The notes beneath the pieces are model-generated. The model was not told the DNA's origin and made no database searches. It worked only from the letters and a program-made list of their open reading frames with translations. From Ursus arctos (Eukaryota; Chordata; Mammalia; Carnivora; Ursidae), in the NCBI RefSeq assembly GCF_023065955.2, contig NW_026622897.1:310001-374000 (forward strand): a stretch of 64,000 nucleotides of DNA, written 5' to 3'. Below are positions 1-12,450 of this stretch, in pieces (position 1 is the stretch's first letter; each line of letters opens with the position of its first letter). A program made the translations under genes and the position numbers.

Positions 1-218
1 GAGAAAGAAAAGCAGAAAGAAACAGAAAATACATGCAAAATCGGGAAACTTATGGGGTCTCCCAGACCCCGACAAGGCACTTCCAGCGTTGCCATGGATA
101 CAGAAATGCTTGTGCAGAGGACCTCGCCTCCTGAATGCCAGCAGGGGGATCTGCGAACTATCTATTATTCTTAGAGATGGAGCATGGGCACGTGCTAGAG
201 TTATGGTCAGTGTTTAGG

Positions 219-398
219 ATTTTTTGAAAGATTTTTTATCTATTTGAGAGAGAGCACAAGCATGAGGAGCTGCAGGCAGAGGGAGAAGCAGACTCTCCGC
301 TGGGTAAGGAACTTGATGCGGGACTCGATTCCAAGACCCTGAGATCATGACCTGAGCTGAAGGCAGACGCTTCACTGACTCAGCCAGCCAGACGCCCA
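219..398 (-). mobile_element. Carnivore SINE (SINEC), antisense
   Basis: Read on the minus strand this is a tRNA-Lys-derived SINEC: a head ending in the region complementary to 'gctgaaggcagacgcttc', a CT-rich middle and an A/T-rich tail. A near-perfect target-site duplication, GTGTTTAGG, lies at about 210-218 and 400-408. A 61-residue open frame across it is a by-product. Confidence 0.88.
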
Positions 399-3180
399 TG
401 TGTTTAGGTTTTCGGGTATCTGTTCAATGATAAAGTTCACAAATGTTGACCGACACTAATAGCTGACATTCACAGGTATGGATACAAGTCAGATGAAAAC
501 AAAGCCTAAATACACTGTGAGCTCAGAATTCTGGATTTTTTCCCCATAGATTATGGATTTTCTTTGGTGCTTATGGTCGTAGTAGGATTGCTATCCCACG
601 GAAGGAACCTACATGTGGGCTGTGTAACACTGTTCAGTAAGGAAGTAACTCCCCTGCGGAAAGTGAAGGTGCTCCTTTGCTGGAATCCATGGACGAGGGA
701 GTCAGGGAAGAGTCAGGAGTGCCAGCCTTACAAGAACCCTGCAGGGGAGTCAGGTGCACATCAGGTGCACATCGCTTCATCTCTGTTTTCTCGTCTGTCG
801 GCCGGACTAAGAAGGCAGCTAGGTTTCGTGGTGTGAGGGTTAACTTATGTGTCAGTGTGGCTAGGCAGGGTTACTCAGGTATTTGTTAAAACAGTATTCT
901 AGATATTTGTATGAAAGTACTTTTTAGACAATCTTAGCATTTAAATCATTGAAACATTTTAGTAAAGCAGATTATCCTCTCTAATCTGGTGGGCCTCATC
1001 CTATCAGTTGAAAGTTTTAATCGAAAAACAGAACAAGAGATGTATGAGCTCTGTTTTTTCTGGGGACTCCTGAGTAATATCACAGTAATAAATTAAAGTT
1101 ACTAAGTTATACAGAAGGTCACTTACAGGTTAAGTGAGGCATATTATTCCCTAGCACTTTCCCCCATCAGGGTAACTGATAAACCACATTAGTCATCAGA
1201 CAGGGAGACTGATGTCTTTGAGTAACAAAGTATCCTAAGCATTTGATTTTGCGTAAGGTTATTCTGCTAGATACATGTTCGCCTTTTTTTTTAAAGGTAT
1301 TCAGCATCTGGAAGGTTGCAGTCAACACACCTTTGGAATCTCTTTAAAGTGAGTCGTGCCCGTGCAGCCTGGTAAAGTTCCCTTCCCCGAGTGTGGGTGG
1401 AGCCCGTGACCAACCTCCATGCCAACGGAATATGACAAAGGTGATGGGATGTCACTGCTACCTTTGTAAGACTCAGTCTTTGCAGACTGGAGAATGGGTT
1501 TGCTGCCACCATGAAGAAGCAAAGAGCCATTTGTGGACAGCCTGTCGAGAAGGCCACACGGTGGCTCCTGAGCCCCCAGGACGGGAACTCCGCCCCCAGC
1601 CTTAGTGAGCCTGAAGGAAGATTCTTCCCCAGGCAAGACCCCGGCGGGGAATTTGTCTGGCTGACCGCCTGATGGAAGCCTGGGAGACCCCGAGCCGAAA
1701 ACCCAGCTCAGCCATGCCCAGGCTCCTGTCCCACAGAAACCACAAGAAAATAAACGAGTTTGGCTGTAATTTACTAAACTTTGATGATTTGCTCAGGGGG
1801 AGGAAGAAACGAATACAGAGGTAGTTTTCCTCTTGCAGTGAGGGGTGCCGGCCTCGCATTACTGAGGTCACATCTACGCTCCCCACACTGAATTCAGGGT
1901 TATGGCGCTAGGTTAGTTGGGTCAGACGCTCTGCAGACTTAACGTCCTGGATCGAGGACACGGATATTCATGGAAGCAGTGACAGTGATGTTAAGGGTTC
2001 TGCGCAGTTACGTGTGTCTCGACGAGATTTTCTTCTGTTCCATCTCACTCCTGCTTCGTTCTGTCGGTTAGAAGTCTGAGCACACGGAACGTGAGGGGTT
2101 CTCACAAGGGCAGTAACAGGGCCCCCCAGGATGCCCCGGGCGCCCAGTCAGTGCCGAGGCTGGCTGATGCCAATGGGCCAAGTCACTCGGTAATTCTGGT
2201 CATTTCATTTTTCCTCCGTGGATAACGTTTCTGGTGAACATTATCTGTGATTAAAAAAAAAATCTTCACATTTCGTACCTACTTCAACATGTCACTCCAG
2301 AGGACCACCGTGGAGACCTTGTCTCATTTCCCAACCCTTTTCCTTCCAGGCACATAACCAACTGGCTAGGCTTCCGGGAATGGCCACAAGGGCCCCCGGA
2401 ACATGGTCACCAGCTGAGTATCCCAACGCTATGGAGACGGCGTATGCCGTGCCTGCTTCCCAGAGCCTCCCAGCCCACCCCCATCTGCGTGAGGATCACA
2501 GCATTTCAACGTCCCTCAGCTTGAGCCGTGATGTTTTTACGCTTCTAGACCCATCCTAACTGTAAGTTTGCCTCATTTCTTGGTATCCTTACCGGTCTTT
2601 GATCCTTTCTCTCAGGAGAGCACTACCGAGGCAAGAAACGCTTTCAAGTGCAGTGTCTCAGCCCCAGCGTCAGGCGCTCTCACGTCCAGTGTCCGTTCTT
2701 CTCCTCTGACTCCTGCTGGACACTTCTGCAACTCCTTCGGGCTGTGTTCCCGTTCCTCCCTTATCAAATCCGGTACCTGCCAAACTGAGTAGTCTGTAAC
2801 TTGACTGTGACAGACCTCCCGGCCAGGACAGGAGATGGGGAGCAGGTTGTGAGGGGGGCACGTGTTGCTCTGCAGGAGGACTGTCTATGCGTTCACTGTC
2901 TTTCCACACGGGAAACCACGAGCTCTAATAGGAAGGCATGGGCCATTTCTGCAGACTCAGGGAATTCTGAGGAGCCAAAATTCACAGTCATCTACCCAGA
3001 TGTCCCCATCTCAGGTGTTAGGGGCCCCGACTCTCCCAACAAGGTTCCTAAACTTGACATGATGGGTCTGTCTTGACTGGGCATTTTAACCATTTTTGAC
3101 ATTCTATCAACTCCAACAATTGGATGTTGGGCTTGGTCATTTTTTCCTCTGCCTTCCTGATAGCAGAGGTGTTTGGGTTT
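399..3180. other. Intergenic sequence, nothing recognised
   Basis: I see no gene and no clear repeat here. Base composition is moderately GC-rich between about 1300 and 3060. Several open frames of 60-104 residues overlap on both strands, but none has a recognisable domain or consistent splice signals. Confidence 0.5.
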
Positions 3181-3690
3181 TTTTAGTTTCAAGTTTTTAT
3201 TTAAATTCCAGTGTTGTTAACATACAATGTAGTATTAGTCTCAGGTGTACAAGGTAGCGGTTCAGCGCATCCATACATCACCCGTGCTCATCACGACAGG
3301 TGCACTACCCCGTCACCTGTTCTCCCATCCCCCGCCCACCTCCCCGCTGGTCACCATCAGTGTGTTCCCTATAGTTTAGACTCTGTTTCTTGGTTTGTGT
3401 CTCTCTTTTTTCTCCCATGTTCATCTGTTTTGTTTCTTAGATTCCATATATGAGTGAAATCATATGGTATTTGTCTTTCTCTGACTGATTTATTTTGCTT
3501 AGCATAATACCCTCTAGCTCCATCCACGTCGTGGCAAATGGCAAGAGTTCATTCTTTTTGATGGTTGAGTAATATTCCAGTGTGTGTATACACACCACAT
3601 CTCTGTACCCATTCATCTGTCCATGGACATTTGGGCTCTTTCCATAATTTCGTTATTGTTGATAATGCTGCTATGAACATTGGGTAAATG
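3181..3690 (-). mobile_element. L1 LINE 3' fragment, antisense
   Basis: The plus strand shows the usual antisense L1 3' region: 'ccatatatgagtgaaatcat', 'cttagcataataccctctag' and 'tgctatgaacattgggta'. On the minus strand this is the end of ORF2 plus the 3' UTR. It is 5'-truncated and non-coding. Confidence 0.8.
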
Positions 3691-4079
3691 TTTCTTTATA
3701 TGCAATTAATAGTCCTTCTGGCTTTTTACCTAATTTCAGTTGTCTGTTTATTATCTTTCTGAGTCATGAAGATGCTTAGTGATAGGAACCCAACTCATTC
3801 ATGCTCATTGCTTCTCCTTGTTCCATGTCTCGAACACTGGAGGCTTGCCCCTGCTACAGCCTTCCTTTCCATGGCAGACCGTGGCAGCAAGCCACCGGTG
3901 AAAGTTTGTACATGCTTCTCCTGCCAGCAGCGGTGGGGTCCTCATCTCCAGTGGCGCAGGGAGTGTCCTGCCTCCAAAACCCCATCTCATCACCTGTTTT
4001 GAGTCCTTACCACATCTGGTAGTAATTGTTGCACATGGGGCTTTCCAGAAGCTAAATCTGAGACGGAATTCAGGGTGCA

Positions 4080-4790
4080 AGATATTTCTTAAGGAATTAA
4101 CATCTACGAAAGGAACAGGAGGAAGCAGATGGGGGCAGAAGGAGAGTCGAACTGCGGTGCAGGCCCAGCAATTCCAGAGTGAATATTGAGCACCGGAGTT
4201 CTCCAGCCTCGCCGCAATGACACGCCCGTTTGCCTTGTGCTTCCTGGTCCCTGGGTGTGAGCTTCCCCAACCAGGGAGTGACCTTGCTGAGCAAGGTGAC
4301 CCTAAGGCCGAGCCTGAGGAGCTGGCAGCCAGCTGGGCCTTCCCCTCCGCACGCGGGGGCTGTGAATCCTGACCTGGAGCCAGGCGGGTCGCCCGGCTCC
4401 ACGTCTACCACGCGGTGGCGGTAGGGAACCGGGCTGAGATTGGGGGGAACCACTACGGGAGGCTGCAGCCTGGAGCGCGCAGAACCCGGGGAACGCGTGT
4501 GGGACTGGATCAGAGAACGCGCGGCTGCGGGACGGAGAACGTGCACCTGCGGGACGGGGAACGTGTAGCTGCGGGTCCGAGAACGCGAAGCTGCCGGTCC
4601 CAGAACTTGCCCCGGCGGGTCCGAGAAGGTGCGGCAGCTGCGAGTCTGAGCTGCGGGACCCAGCAAGCAGCACCCTCAGTCAGGCTGTCTTCAGTGATAG
4701 AATTACCAGATGAAGGATTCAACTATAAAAGCAGGAGCAGTGAAGGAGTTGCTCTCTTGCTTCTCAACTGATGGACAGAAGTTTGAACTC
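4080..4790. other. CpG-rich patch of unresolved origin
   Basis: This 0.7 kb block is much richer in G+C and CpG than its surroundings. It contains degenerate 22-bp repeats (4513-4646), then a TATA-like element CTATAAAAG near 4722. The minus strand ends with sequence like the tails of some retroviral LTRs (CACCCTGAATTCCGTCTCAG). An old LTR or LINE promoter is possible, but I cannot assign a family. The open frames of 118-189 residues crossing it look like GC-composition artefacts. Confidence 0.4.
4513..4646. repeat. Degenerate 22-bp tandem repeat, about 6 copies
   Basis: Units start with GAGAACG or a close variant at 4513, 4535, 4557, 4579, 4601 and 4623 and end in CTGCGGGACG or CTGCGGGTCC-like sequence. 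The first five are 22 bp and the last is 24 bp. Units differ at several positions, so the array is old. Confidence 0.75.
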
Positions 4791-5906
4791 AAAGGCGGCC
4801 CCAGCTGGGTTCTGGCTTCTAGGCTGTGAACAAAGCATTTCTGCCAACTGAGGACTTCACAGGATGGAAGTCCTGAGTGGATTTATAACATGAATTAGCT
4901 GATTCGTACCCATCCTCAACTGCATCCTATTAGGGATGCGAAGTCACACTGTGCACAGAGTCGTCAGAGGGGCACAGGCCATCATCTGGGGAGCCAGGGC
5001 CGGCTCTCCACAGGACAGACCCGCTGGCGGGAGACACAGAGAGTCAGGTGGCCCCACTCATTTCAGAGGCAAGAAACCTCCGGAGCAGCGAAGTAACAGC
5101 TCTTCACCACAGGGCCCAACGAGCCCTACTGCTCAAACCTTTTGTATTAAAAACTTCTGCAGCATTTTATAGAAATGATGCTATTTGTGGTTCTGCTCAT
5201 TGTTATTTGAACACACGGGCAGCCCAGGAATGTTCAGCTTCATTGGTATAGCAGAAATCCTGTCTTGAACACAAGGGTCCCAGTGGAGCCTGCAGTGCGG
5301 AGAGCCGGGAGCCGTCACCTAATTCCTACAACCCCGCCAGGTCACAGACTACCCCTTTGAACAACGGGAGGCCAGGAGGACCGGGGAACACAAACAGCCA
5401 GACTGGGCAGCACACAACTTTAGAGGACGCCGTTCACCACCGGGACGTTTAGCAGCACGAGACAATAAGGTATGTTGAGGACCAGGGGCTGCTTTCCAAT
5501 CTGTCCAGTGTCAACCCCGGCAGAGAGGGTCACCTGGTGCTGAATCCTACCCAACCATCACAAGTAGGGAGGCAAGTCCGTCCTAGATTTGTCCAGGGGG
5601 AAGTGCGGAAAGGCTCAAGGCTAACCATGCCCTGGAGAAAGCAAACTACCCAAACCTCTGAGGGACTGTTGGCTTGTAGTCTTGGTAGTTAATTCCAGGA
5701 AAAATAAAATGCTCCTGTGATTGTCTCATCATTATGGAGACTAGCAGGGATCAAATAAATGGATATTTGACCCAAGACTGCTCTCTCATAAGCCCACTGG
5801 GACCCGAAGGCACCATGTGATTATTTCCCCAGTTCCTCAAAGTTCTATTGAGTAGGTATCTTTGGTCACTGGCAGAATCTGCACAATAATATACAGAAAA
5901 ATCCAG
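4791..5906. other. Intergenic sequence, nothing recognised
   Basis: I found no gene, known repeat or regulatory structure that I can support between the CpG-rich patch and the next SINE. Confidence 0.45.
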
Positions 5907-6060
5907 GGGTTCCTGGGTGGCTCAATTGGCTGAGTGTCCAGTCCTTGGTTTCAGCTCAGGTCATGATCTCAGCATCGTGGGATGGAGCCCTGTGTTGGCT
6001 CGGTAGTCAGCAAATCTGCTTGGGATTCTCTCTCTCCCTCTGCCCCTCCCCCGGCTCAAA

Positions 6061-6096
<36 letters not shown>

Positions 6097-6108
6097 ATCT
6101 TTTAAAAA
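5907..6108 (+). mobile_element. Carnivore SINE (SINEC)
   Basis: The sense copy begins 'gttcctgggtggctcaattg', has the 'tcaggtcatgatctcag' body and CT-rich segment, and ends in a long (AAAT)n run and 'atcttttaaaaa'. A GAAAAATCCAGG-like duplication flanks it. Confidence 0.9.
6056..6096 (+). repeat. (AAAT)n microsatellite
   Basis: About nine to ten AAAT units form the expanded tail of the SINE in which they lie. Confidence 0.9.
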
Positions 6109-8403
6109 CAGAAAGGAAAATCCAGGCAGAAGCCCCTCTAGCTCTCCAGTTCTATCACGAATCAATCAAAAGCAATGCCTCAACCATATAAGCATCTCTA
6201 AAGTCTTGGAGAAACTCAGGGTGAGGATTTGTAACTACATCCCCACTCGGTTTCCTGGTTTGGCCACTAATGAATGTACATACATCTTAGAAAATGAGAG
6301 AAATATTTTAAGTTTAACCAGGTGGAGACTCCCTTTACCCTTCTTGTGCACGAAAACCTGGCAGTATCCTACTGTAAGCATCTAGGACCTCATGCCAAGT
6401 GGGGAACTGCCCTCTCAGAGCCTGCAAAGACCTATCAAGCCTACACGAGAGTTAGAAACAGCCCTACCAGTGCCAGAACATCTCACTAATCTCACACTCT
6501 TTCTCTAATGCTCTAAACTTGGGCTGCATTTTATTACCAAGCCAGTTTCTGGAAGATCACAGGGACGAGGAAGGATGCGAGACAAGCTGGAGGCTGCAGG
6601 AGGAAAGAAAGCAAGTGCAATCCCAGGCCAAACACTATATGAACAGGAACCACGACACCCGCTCTGGGGGAAACTTAGACTGTCAGTTCCACGGAGGCCC
6701 CGCTGGAGGGAGCACGACGCAAGTTGTGGCTGAAGCCCAGAAAAGATGTTTGTGCTAACTACCTTCTGATGTCCTGACAGCAAGGGGGAGGAGGGAGGAG
6801 GGGCCCACCGAGAACAAAGGAGGCGGGCTTGCGCAATGGGGCTGTTCTTGGCAAGACAGCCAGCAGCCCAAAACCAGCAGGAGAATTCTTTAAGAATTCC
6901 ACTGACATTTCCAAACCGCTGGGGCCCTGCAAGAAAAAACTCCGTGCAGAATTTGGGGCCAGAGGTTTCAAGCTTCAGGGAGATTTAGAGCAATCCATCC
7001 TTGGTTCCTCGGCAGAGAATCAACCCTTAAATAGAGTGTACAACAATTCCCAGGAGAGAATGCAAGGCCACTATACATAGGCTGCCCCTTATCCCAGGAA
7101 AGATCCTGCTTCTGCCGTGGCTGGTAGTTAGTTCTTTCCGCTCTGCTGTTCTTCCTGCTGGCGACTCGATGTGACTTTTGAGTACATGCCCAGGACCCTG
7201 ATGTCTCACATTTCTAACTTCAGCGCCTCCTAACCAAACATTTTGAAGATGGAAGCCCTCACTAGGTAGCTCGAGCAAGGTTTGCAAAATTAAGTGCCTC
7301 CCTTCCATAGGTTCCCAGTTTCTACAGCTGTGATTCGCCGTCAGGATCCCTGTTGACAATTCCCAGCATAAGGTGGTTTTTTTGCCTGCACCCATGGGTG
7401 TCTCTCAGCCTGGTTTACCAGAGACTTAACCCACAGCTTCTCCCTGACTTCAAAGAAGAGGTCATTTGGAAGCCCAAAGATTTTATACCGCTCACCACCA
7501 ACACTCTGCTCCAGTTTATCCCCAAATGATTTAAATTCCTAAAGTTGTAGACATTGGATACTCAAAGGGGAATCTACTGTAGCATGTTAAATTTGTCCTT
7601 GTATATGTGTCCCAATGCCTGTAGACTATGTTTTTGTGGGCAGGGGCCAAAAATCTAAGGTAAATAATACTTGGCAAACAAATCAATGTTAGTTGCAGTA
7701 ACTTGGTGGGCTTATATACCTACTGATGGTAGCCCATTGTCTGCCAAGAGCATCTATGGGAAGCTCTTGCATACTCAAACTGTATTTTGGGCACTGATGC
7801 CCATTTGACATTATTGTGTGGAGCTCCACATTTTGGGGTACAAAATATATATTCAAATCTACTGAAGCAATAAGTACTCTATGGCAACAACCCATTGGAT
7901 AAATAAACCAACATTGGTCAAAACACCCTATAAGCACCTTTGGTGAAAATGGCACAGGTCTAAAAGTTCAAATTTGTCTTTTCTTTAAAGACATACTCAG
8001 GAAAAAAATTTATTGGCCCATGTTGGACGTTTAGCAAAGATTTTATTTGAGGAGGAAGAGAAAGAGCGACAAGCAGCCTGGACAGATAGTACAGCCTTGG
8101 AGAAGTGAATAAAGACTCAACAACTGGCTAGATAGAATACTAGGGATCACACTGACCCAAAATAGACAAGTAAATATGCCCCTTGAGATAGAAGCAGAAA
8201 TAGTTTAAGGAAAATGGCCTGGAATCTTGGCAGTGGAAGTACATGGAATGAATGTAAAGCTGTGTGGACCCCCTAGCCTATGGGAGTTCATGGAGAGCAT
8301 AATTTGCATAGATCCTCTCTAACGGCCAAGGCACCATGCATAACCAAAAACTAGGTGTACCCAATTTTGCAGTTAGAATAGGATGCCTATTAAACTTGAT
8401 TAG
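6109..8403. other. Intergenic sequence, nothing recognised
   Basis: No gene is evident. The open frames of 122 residues or fewer on either strand have no recognisable domain. The part from about 7690 to 8400 may be old transposon-derived sequence, but I could not name a family. Confidence 0.4.
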
Positions 8404-8630
8404 TGGAATGCTTGGGTGGCTCAATTGGTTAAGCATCCAACTCTTGGTTTTGGCTCAGGTTGTGATCTTGGGGTCCTGGGATCAAACCCCACATTGGGCT
8501 CCATGCTCAGCATGGAGTCTGCTTTAGATTCTCTCTCCCCCTCTGCCTCTGTCCCTCCCCCCACTTGTATGCATGTGCACTCTCTCTCTCACTGTCTCTC
8601 AAAATAAATAAAATCTTTTTTTAAAAAGCC
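8404..8630 (+). mobile_element. Carnivore SINE (SINEC)
   Basis: The sense copy has 'cttgggtggctcaattgg', 'ttggctcaggttgtgatctt', a long pyrimidine-rich region and an 'aaataaataaaatctt' tail. TGATTAG is duplicated at 8397-8403 and 8631-8637. Confidence 0.9.
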
Positions 8631-9750
8631 TGATTAGCATTTTAACATTCAGGAAAAGTTGACCATTACTTAAAGATAAAGCCCACTGAGATCTCATGTC
8701 AGTATAACCCTTAGTATGAAGCATGGCCTATGGTATGCCCACAAGATTTGCAATCTAGAATTAAATGAGACTTGGCCCTTGATTTATTCTCCAATCCATA
8801 ACAGTATTTGGTATATTGTCACTTTTAGTTAAAAAAAAGTATTAGTGTAATTATGACTAGTTAATTTTGTAATGATTTTACTTTAACTCATAATGTAACG
8901 ATTATCTGGTATAATTAGTAAGATTAAGTTGATTTTTAACACAGTTTATGATACTACCAATATCAACAATAAAATGTACGAGGAGATTTAGTTAAAAATA
9001 TCTACAAGATGTTCTTCTATTTGAACCTGATTCTTACAAATAATCTCCAAAACTATTCCTTTATATAATCCTCCAAAAATCTATAAAATCAAGGAGAACA
9101 CTGGAGGGAAATGGTCAGAATCAACTGTTGAAGAACTTTAGAAATTAACCAAAGGCTTGCAACAATCTAGGGGTAATTTATTCAAGAAAAATGGCTCAAT
9201 CTTGGTAAGAACAGTGAGCTTTGTGATTTTTATAATTTGATCCATTCCTACTTCTACTCAGACCAGTCAAAGTTTTGAAAACCAATAATCTGCAATCACA
9301 GTAAAAATCAGCAGCCTGGAATATACTGGAGAGGGTAAAATGGGGTCAGAGCTCCCTCAAGCACATTCATAGAGAATTATCATGCTTTTATTGCTTGGTG
9401 GTTCCCTAGAAGAACCCACTTATAATACTGTAGTTTACCTTACTTGGAACACTTCCATTGCTAAGAAGTCTTTTCTCCAGGGGCCTTTGCTAAAAACAAT
9501 TAGAGGCAATTATGTAACATTGTGGTTGCCTAAAATAGTGGATAAGATTTGGGCCAAACAATAGACTAACCAAAAAACTGAAAAGGAAAAGCTAGCAAAT
9601 AAGACGTTGATGGGGGCTCTAAAAAGCTGTATAACTGTTAGTATGAAGCTTGGGGATCTTTCTGGGATTCTTCTAGGTTCCTGGGAATCTGGAAGGCTGT
9701 TTGCATGTAGAGAGCTGTATGCCCTCACAGGGCTCTGCACATGCTCAGGA
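8631..9750. other. AT-rich intergenic sequence, nothing recognised
   Basis: No coding sequence or clear repeat family is visible. The sequence is AT-rich with short frames only. Confidence 0.4.
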
Positions 9751-11215
9751 AAGATTTAAGAAGGCCCTAAACTCTCACCTCTGGCTCACTTTGAGCTTCT
9801 GCACAAGGAGAAAATGAAGGCTAAAACAGAGTTGTGAACTTCCTGGCTGAGTCTTGAAGGCAAGCCCCCGTAACAGACACAGAGCCACTTAGCAGATTGG
9901 GAGGCTTATTGGTTCCAGGCATTTAAGGAATTCTCTATCAAACCATTAAGTGATAACCAAGCAGACACTTGAATGGGCACACCTGAAGAAGAAAAAGGAC
10001 TCTACAAAATTAATTCTGAAAATTCACTAAGCAAACAAACAAATAACAAGAAAAGCAGCAAAAACAACAAGTCGTGAGGAGTGAAAAAGAATCTGAAATC
10101 CAGAGTTGACACATGATATTATTTTAAGTCTTTGATTTGCAACAAAAGTTATAAGACATGCAAAGAAACAAGAAAATATGGCCAACATACTGGACAAAAA
10201 AAATAACAAACAAATAGAAAACAGTTAATAGAAACTGTCCCTAAGGAAGCTCAGATATTGGACTTAGTAGACAAAGACCTTAAATCTGTTGTTTAAATAT
10301 ATTCAAAGAACTAAGAGAAACCATATATAAAGACTTACAGGAAAGTATAAGAATGATATGTCATCAAATAGAGAATATCAACACAGAGATATAAATTATT
10401 TTTAAAAAAAACAACAAATATAAATCCTTGGGTTGAAAAGTACAATAATCGAAGAGAAGGAGCCCAGATTTGAGCAGGCAGAAGAAAGAATCAACAAACT
10501 TGAATATAGGTCAATTGAGATTACCCAGTTTGAGGACAGAAAGAAAGAGAATAAAGAAAAATGAGTAAAGTCTCAGAATCTTATGGGGCACCATCAACGG
10601 TACCAACAGATGCAAAATGGTAGTCCAAGAAGGAGAGGAGAGAGAGAAAGAAGCATTAAAAATTCTGAATAATGACCAAAAATATACCAAATTTGATGAA
10701 AATAATCTATCTACATATCCAAGAAGCTCAAGAAATCCAAATAGAGTACACTCGAAGATGCAGTAAAAATATTCTAGAGCTGATTGTGGTGAACAACTCT
10801 GAATATACTGAAGGCGTTGAATTGTACTCCGTAAACAGAGTGCACTGTGTGTGTAAATCGTGTAGCACGTGAATTACAGCTCAAAAAAGAAGAGGGTGAG
10901 GTGCCGGGACCTGCTACAACATGGATGAAGATTGAAAACGTTATGCTCAGTGCAAGAAGCCAGTCACATAGGATCTGAGTGCATTCCTAATAGTTCTATA
11001 GACACAGAAAGTAAATTCGTACTCACACAGGCTGGGGGGATAGGCAAATGGGGAGCAACTGCTAATGGGTATGGGATTTCTTTTTGGGGTGATAAAAATT
11101 TTCTGGAATTGCATGGTGGTAATGTTAACAACATCTTGTCAAAGTATTAATATCACCGAACTGTACACTTTTAAAGCGTGGCTTTTATGGTTTATAAATT
11201 ACATCTCAGTTCTTT
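9751..11215 (+). mobile_element. Old L1/HAL1-like LINE, sense, decayed
   Basis: Segments match L1 ORF1-type sequence ('ccaagaaggagaggagag', then 'atccaagaagctcaagaaat'). They run into a 3' end with 'gggatttctttttggggtga' and 'ctgtacacttttaaagcgtg'. No long reading frame survives. ORF1-like sequence followed directly by a 3' end without ORF2 suggests a HAL1-type or internally deleted element. Confidence 0.65.
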
Positions 11216-12155
11216 AAAAAGCAATCCCCTCTCCCCAAAACATATTCAGTGGTGGAAGGAGGTAAAACCATTGTTAAGCTTGTATGTAATTATGGGCATT
11301 CTTGCGCTGGAAATTTGGTAAACTGAAATGTATGTAAAACAATACCTATTTAAAATAATACTCATTGGGAGATAGTTATTACTTTGGAAAATGTTTTCTC
11401 CCTTGTTCTATAAAGAGCCAAAGTTCCAGGGAAAAGAATAACACACAATGTATAACTTAAAAGGCATGACCTAGTGTCAGAGGGTAGATTATATAGGATA
11501 GCTACAGCACGACTCCGTGCTTATCTCTGGGATGCCTGAGATTCTGGCATGGACACTTAGCCAAGATAAGGGCAGTGAGCTAATGATTTATGATGTGCTG
11601 TTTAAAGTTCGGAGTCTGCTGGTGTCAGGCAGGACCAGTTTGTTTATTGATGGCTTATTCCCGGTGTAACCAGTTGGACAGCCTGGCTTGGCTACGTGAC
11701 CACAAGAGACATAAAAGACCCTGATGGAAACTTTGAAGTGCCTCTCCCAGAACAGAGATCCATCATCACACAGCTCTTGGCAGTGCAGTCTAGAGACAAA
11801 GTCCATCCTTGTACAAATAACAAGGACACTGGGGGGCTACATGAGGAAGTTTCTTGTGCTCCCAATGTTTGCTTGGACTCTTTCTCCTTCTGCACTATTT
11901 CCTTTGTCTTTTCTGATGGTGCTCTGGGAGGCCTGGTAAGTCTTCCAGCTTTCCGACCAAACGCAATCCTTGTCCTGATAACGCATCCCCTCCTGCGAAC
12001 TGTTCTTTTTGTAAAAGGTAAAGAGGGGACAGCCTCAGAAATTCTATTTCAGTGAGGCCCCAAAATCCTGTTAACAAATGTAAGCAGAGGGTAGTCCCCC
12101 ATCCCTGGGACAGTGCCAACGTACCCTGCAGTTGTTCGTGAAGAGAAATTCCCAA
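11216..12155. other. Intergenic sequence, nothing recognised
   Basis: No gene or named repeat could be supported. A 119-residue open frame on the plus strand (11696-12055) has no recognisable domain. Confidence 0.4.
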
Positions 12156-12364
12156 GGGTGCCTGGGTGGTGCCGTTGGTTAAGCGACTGACGTTTGATTT
12201 CAGCCCAGGTCATGGTCTCAGGGTCCTGAGATGGGGCCCCATGTCAGGCTCCGTGCTCAGTGGGGAGTCTGCTTGAGATTCACTCTCTCCCTCTCCCTGC
12301 TCCCCATGCTTGCTCTCTCTCTCTCTCTCTCTCACTAAAGTAAATAAATAAATATCTTTAAAAA
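12156..12364 (+). mobile_element. Carnivore SINE (SINEC)
   Basis: The sense copy starts 'gggtgcctgggtggtgccg', contains 'cagcccaggtcatggtctca', and ends in (CT)n and 'aaataaataaatatcttta'. Confidence 0.9.
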
Positions 12365-12450
12365 GAAAGGGAAGGAGGGAGGGAGGGAGGGAGGGAGGGA
12401 GGGAGGGAGGTAGGGAGGGAGGAAGGAAGGGAGGGAGGGAGGGAGGGAGG
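12365..12450 (+). repeat. (GGGA)n microsatellite
   Basis: About 85 bp of GGGA/GGAA units directly follow the SINE tail, with a few interruptions. The proline/serine-rich frames read from the other strand here are artefacts. Confidence 0.95.
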
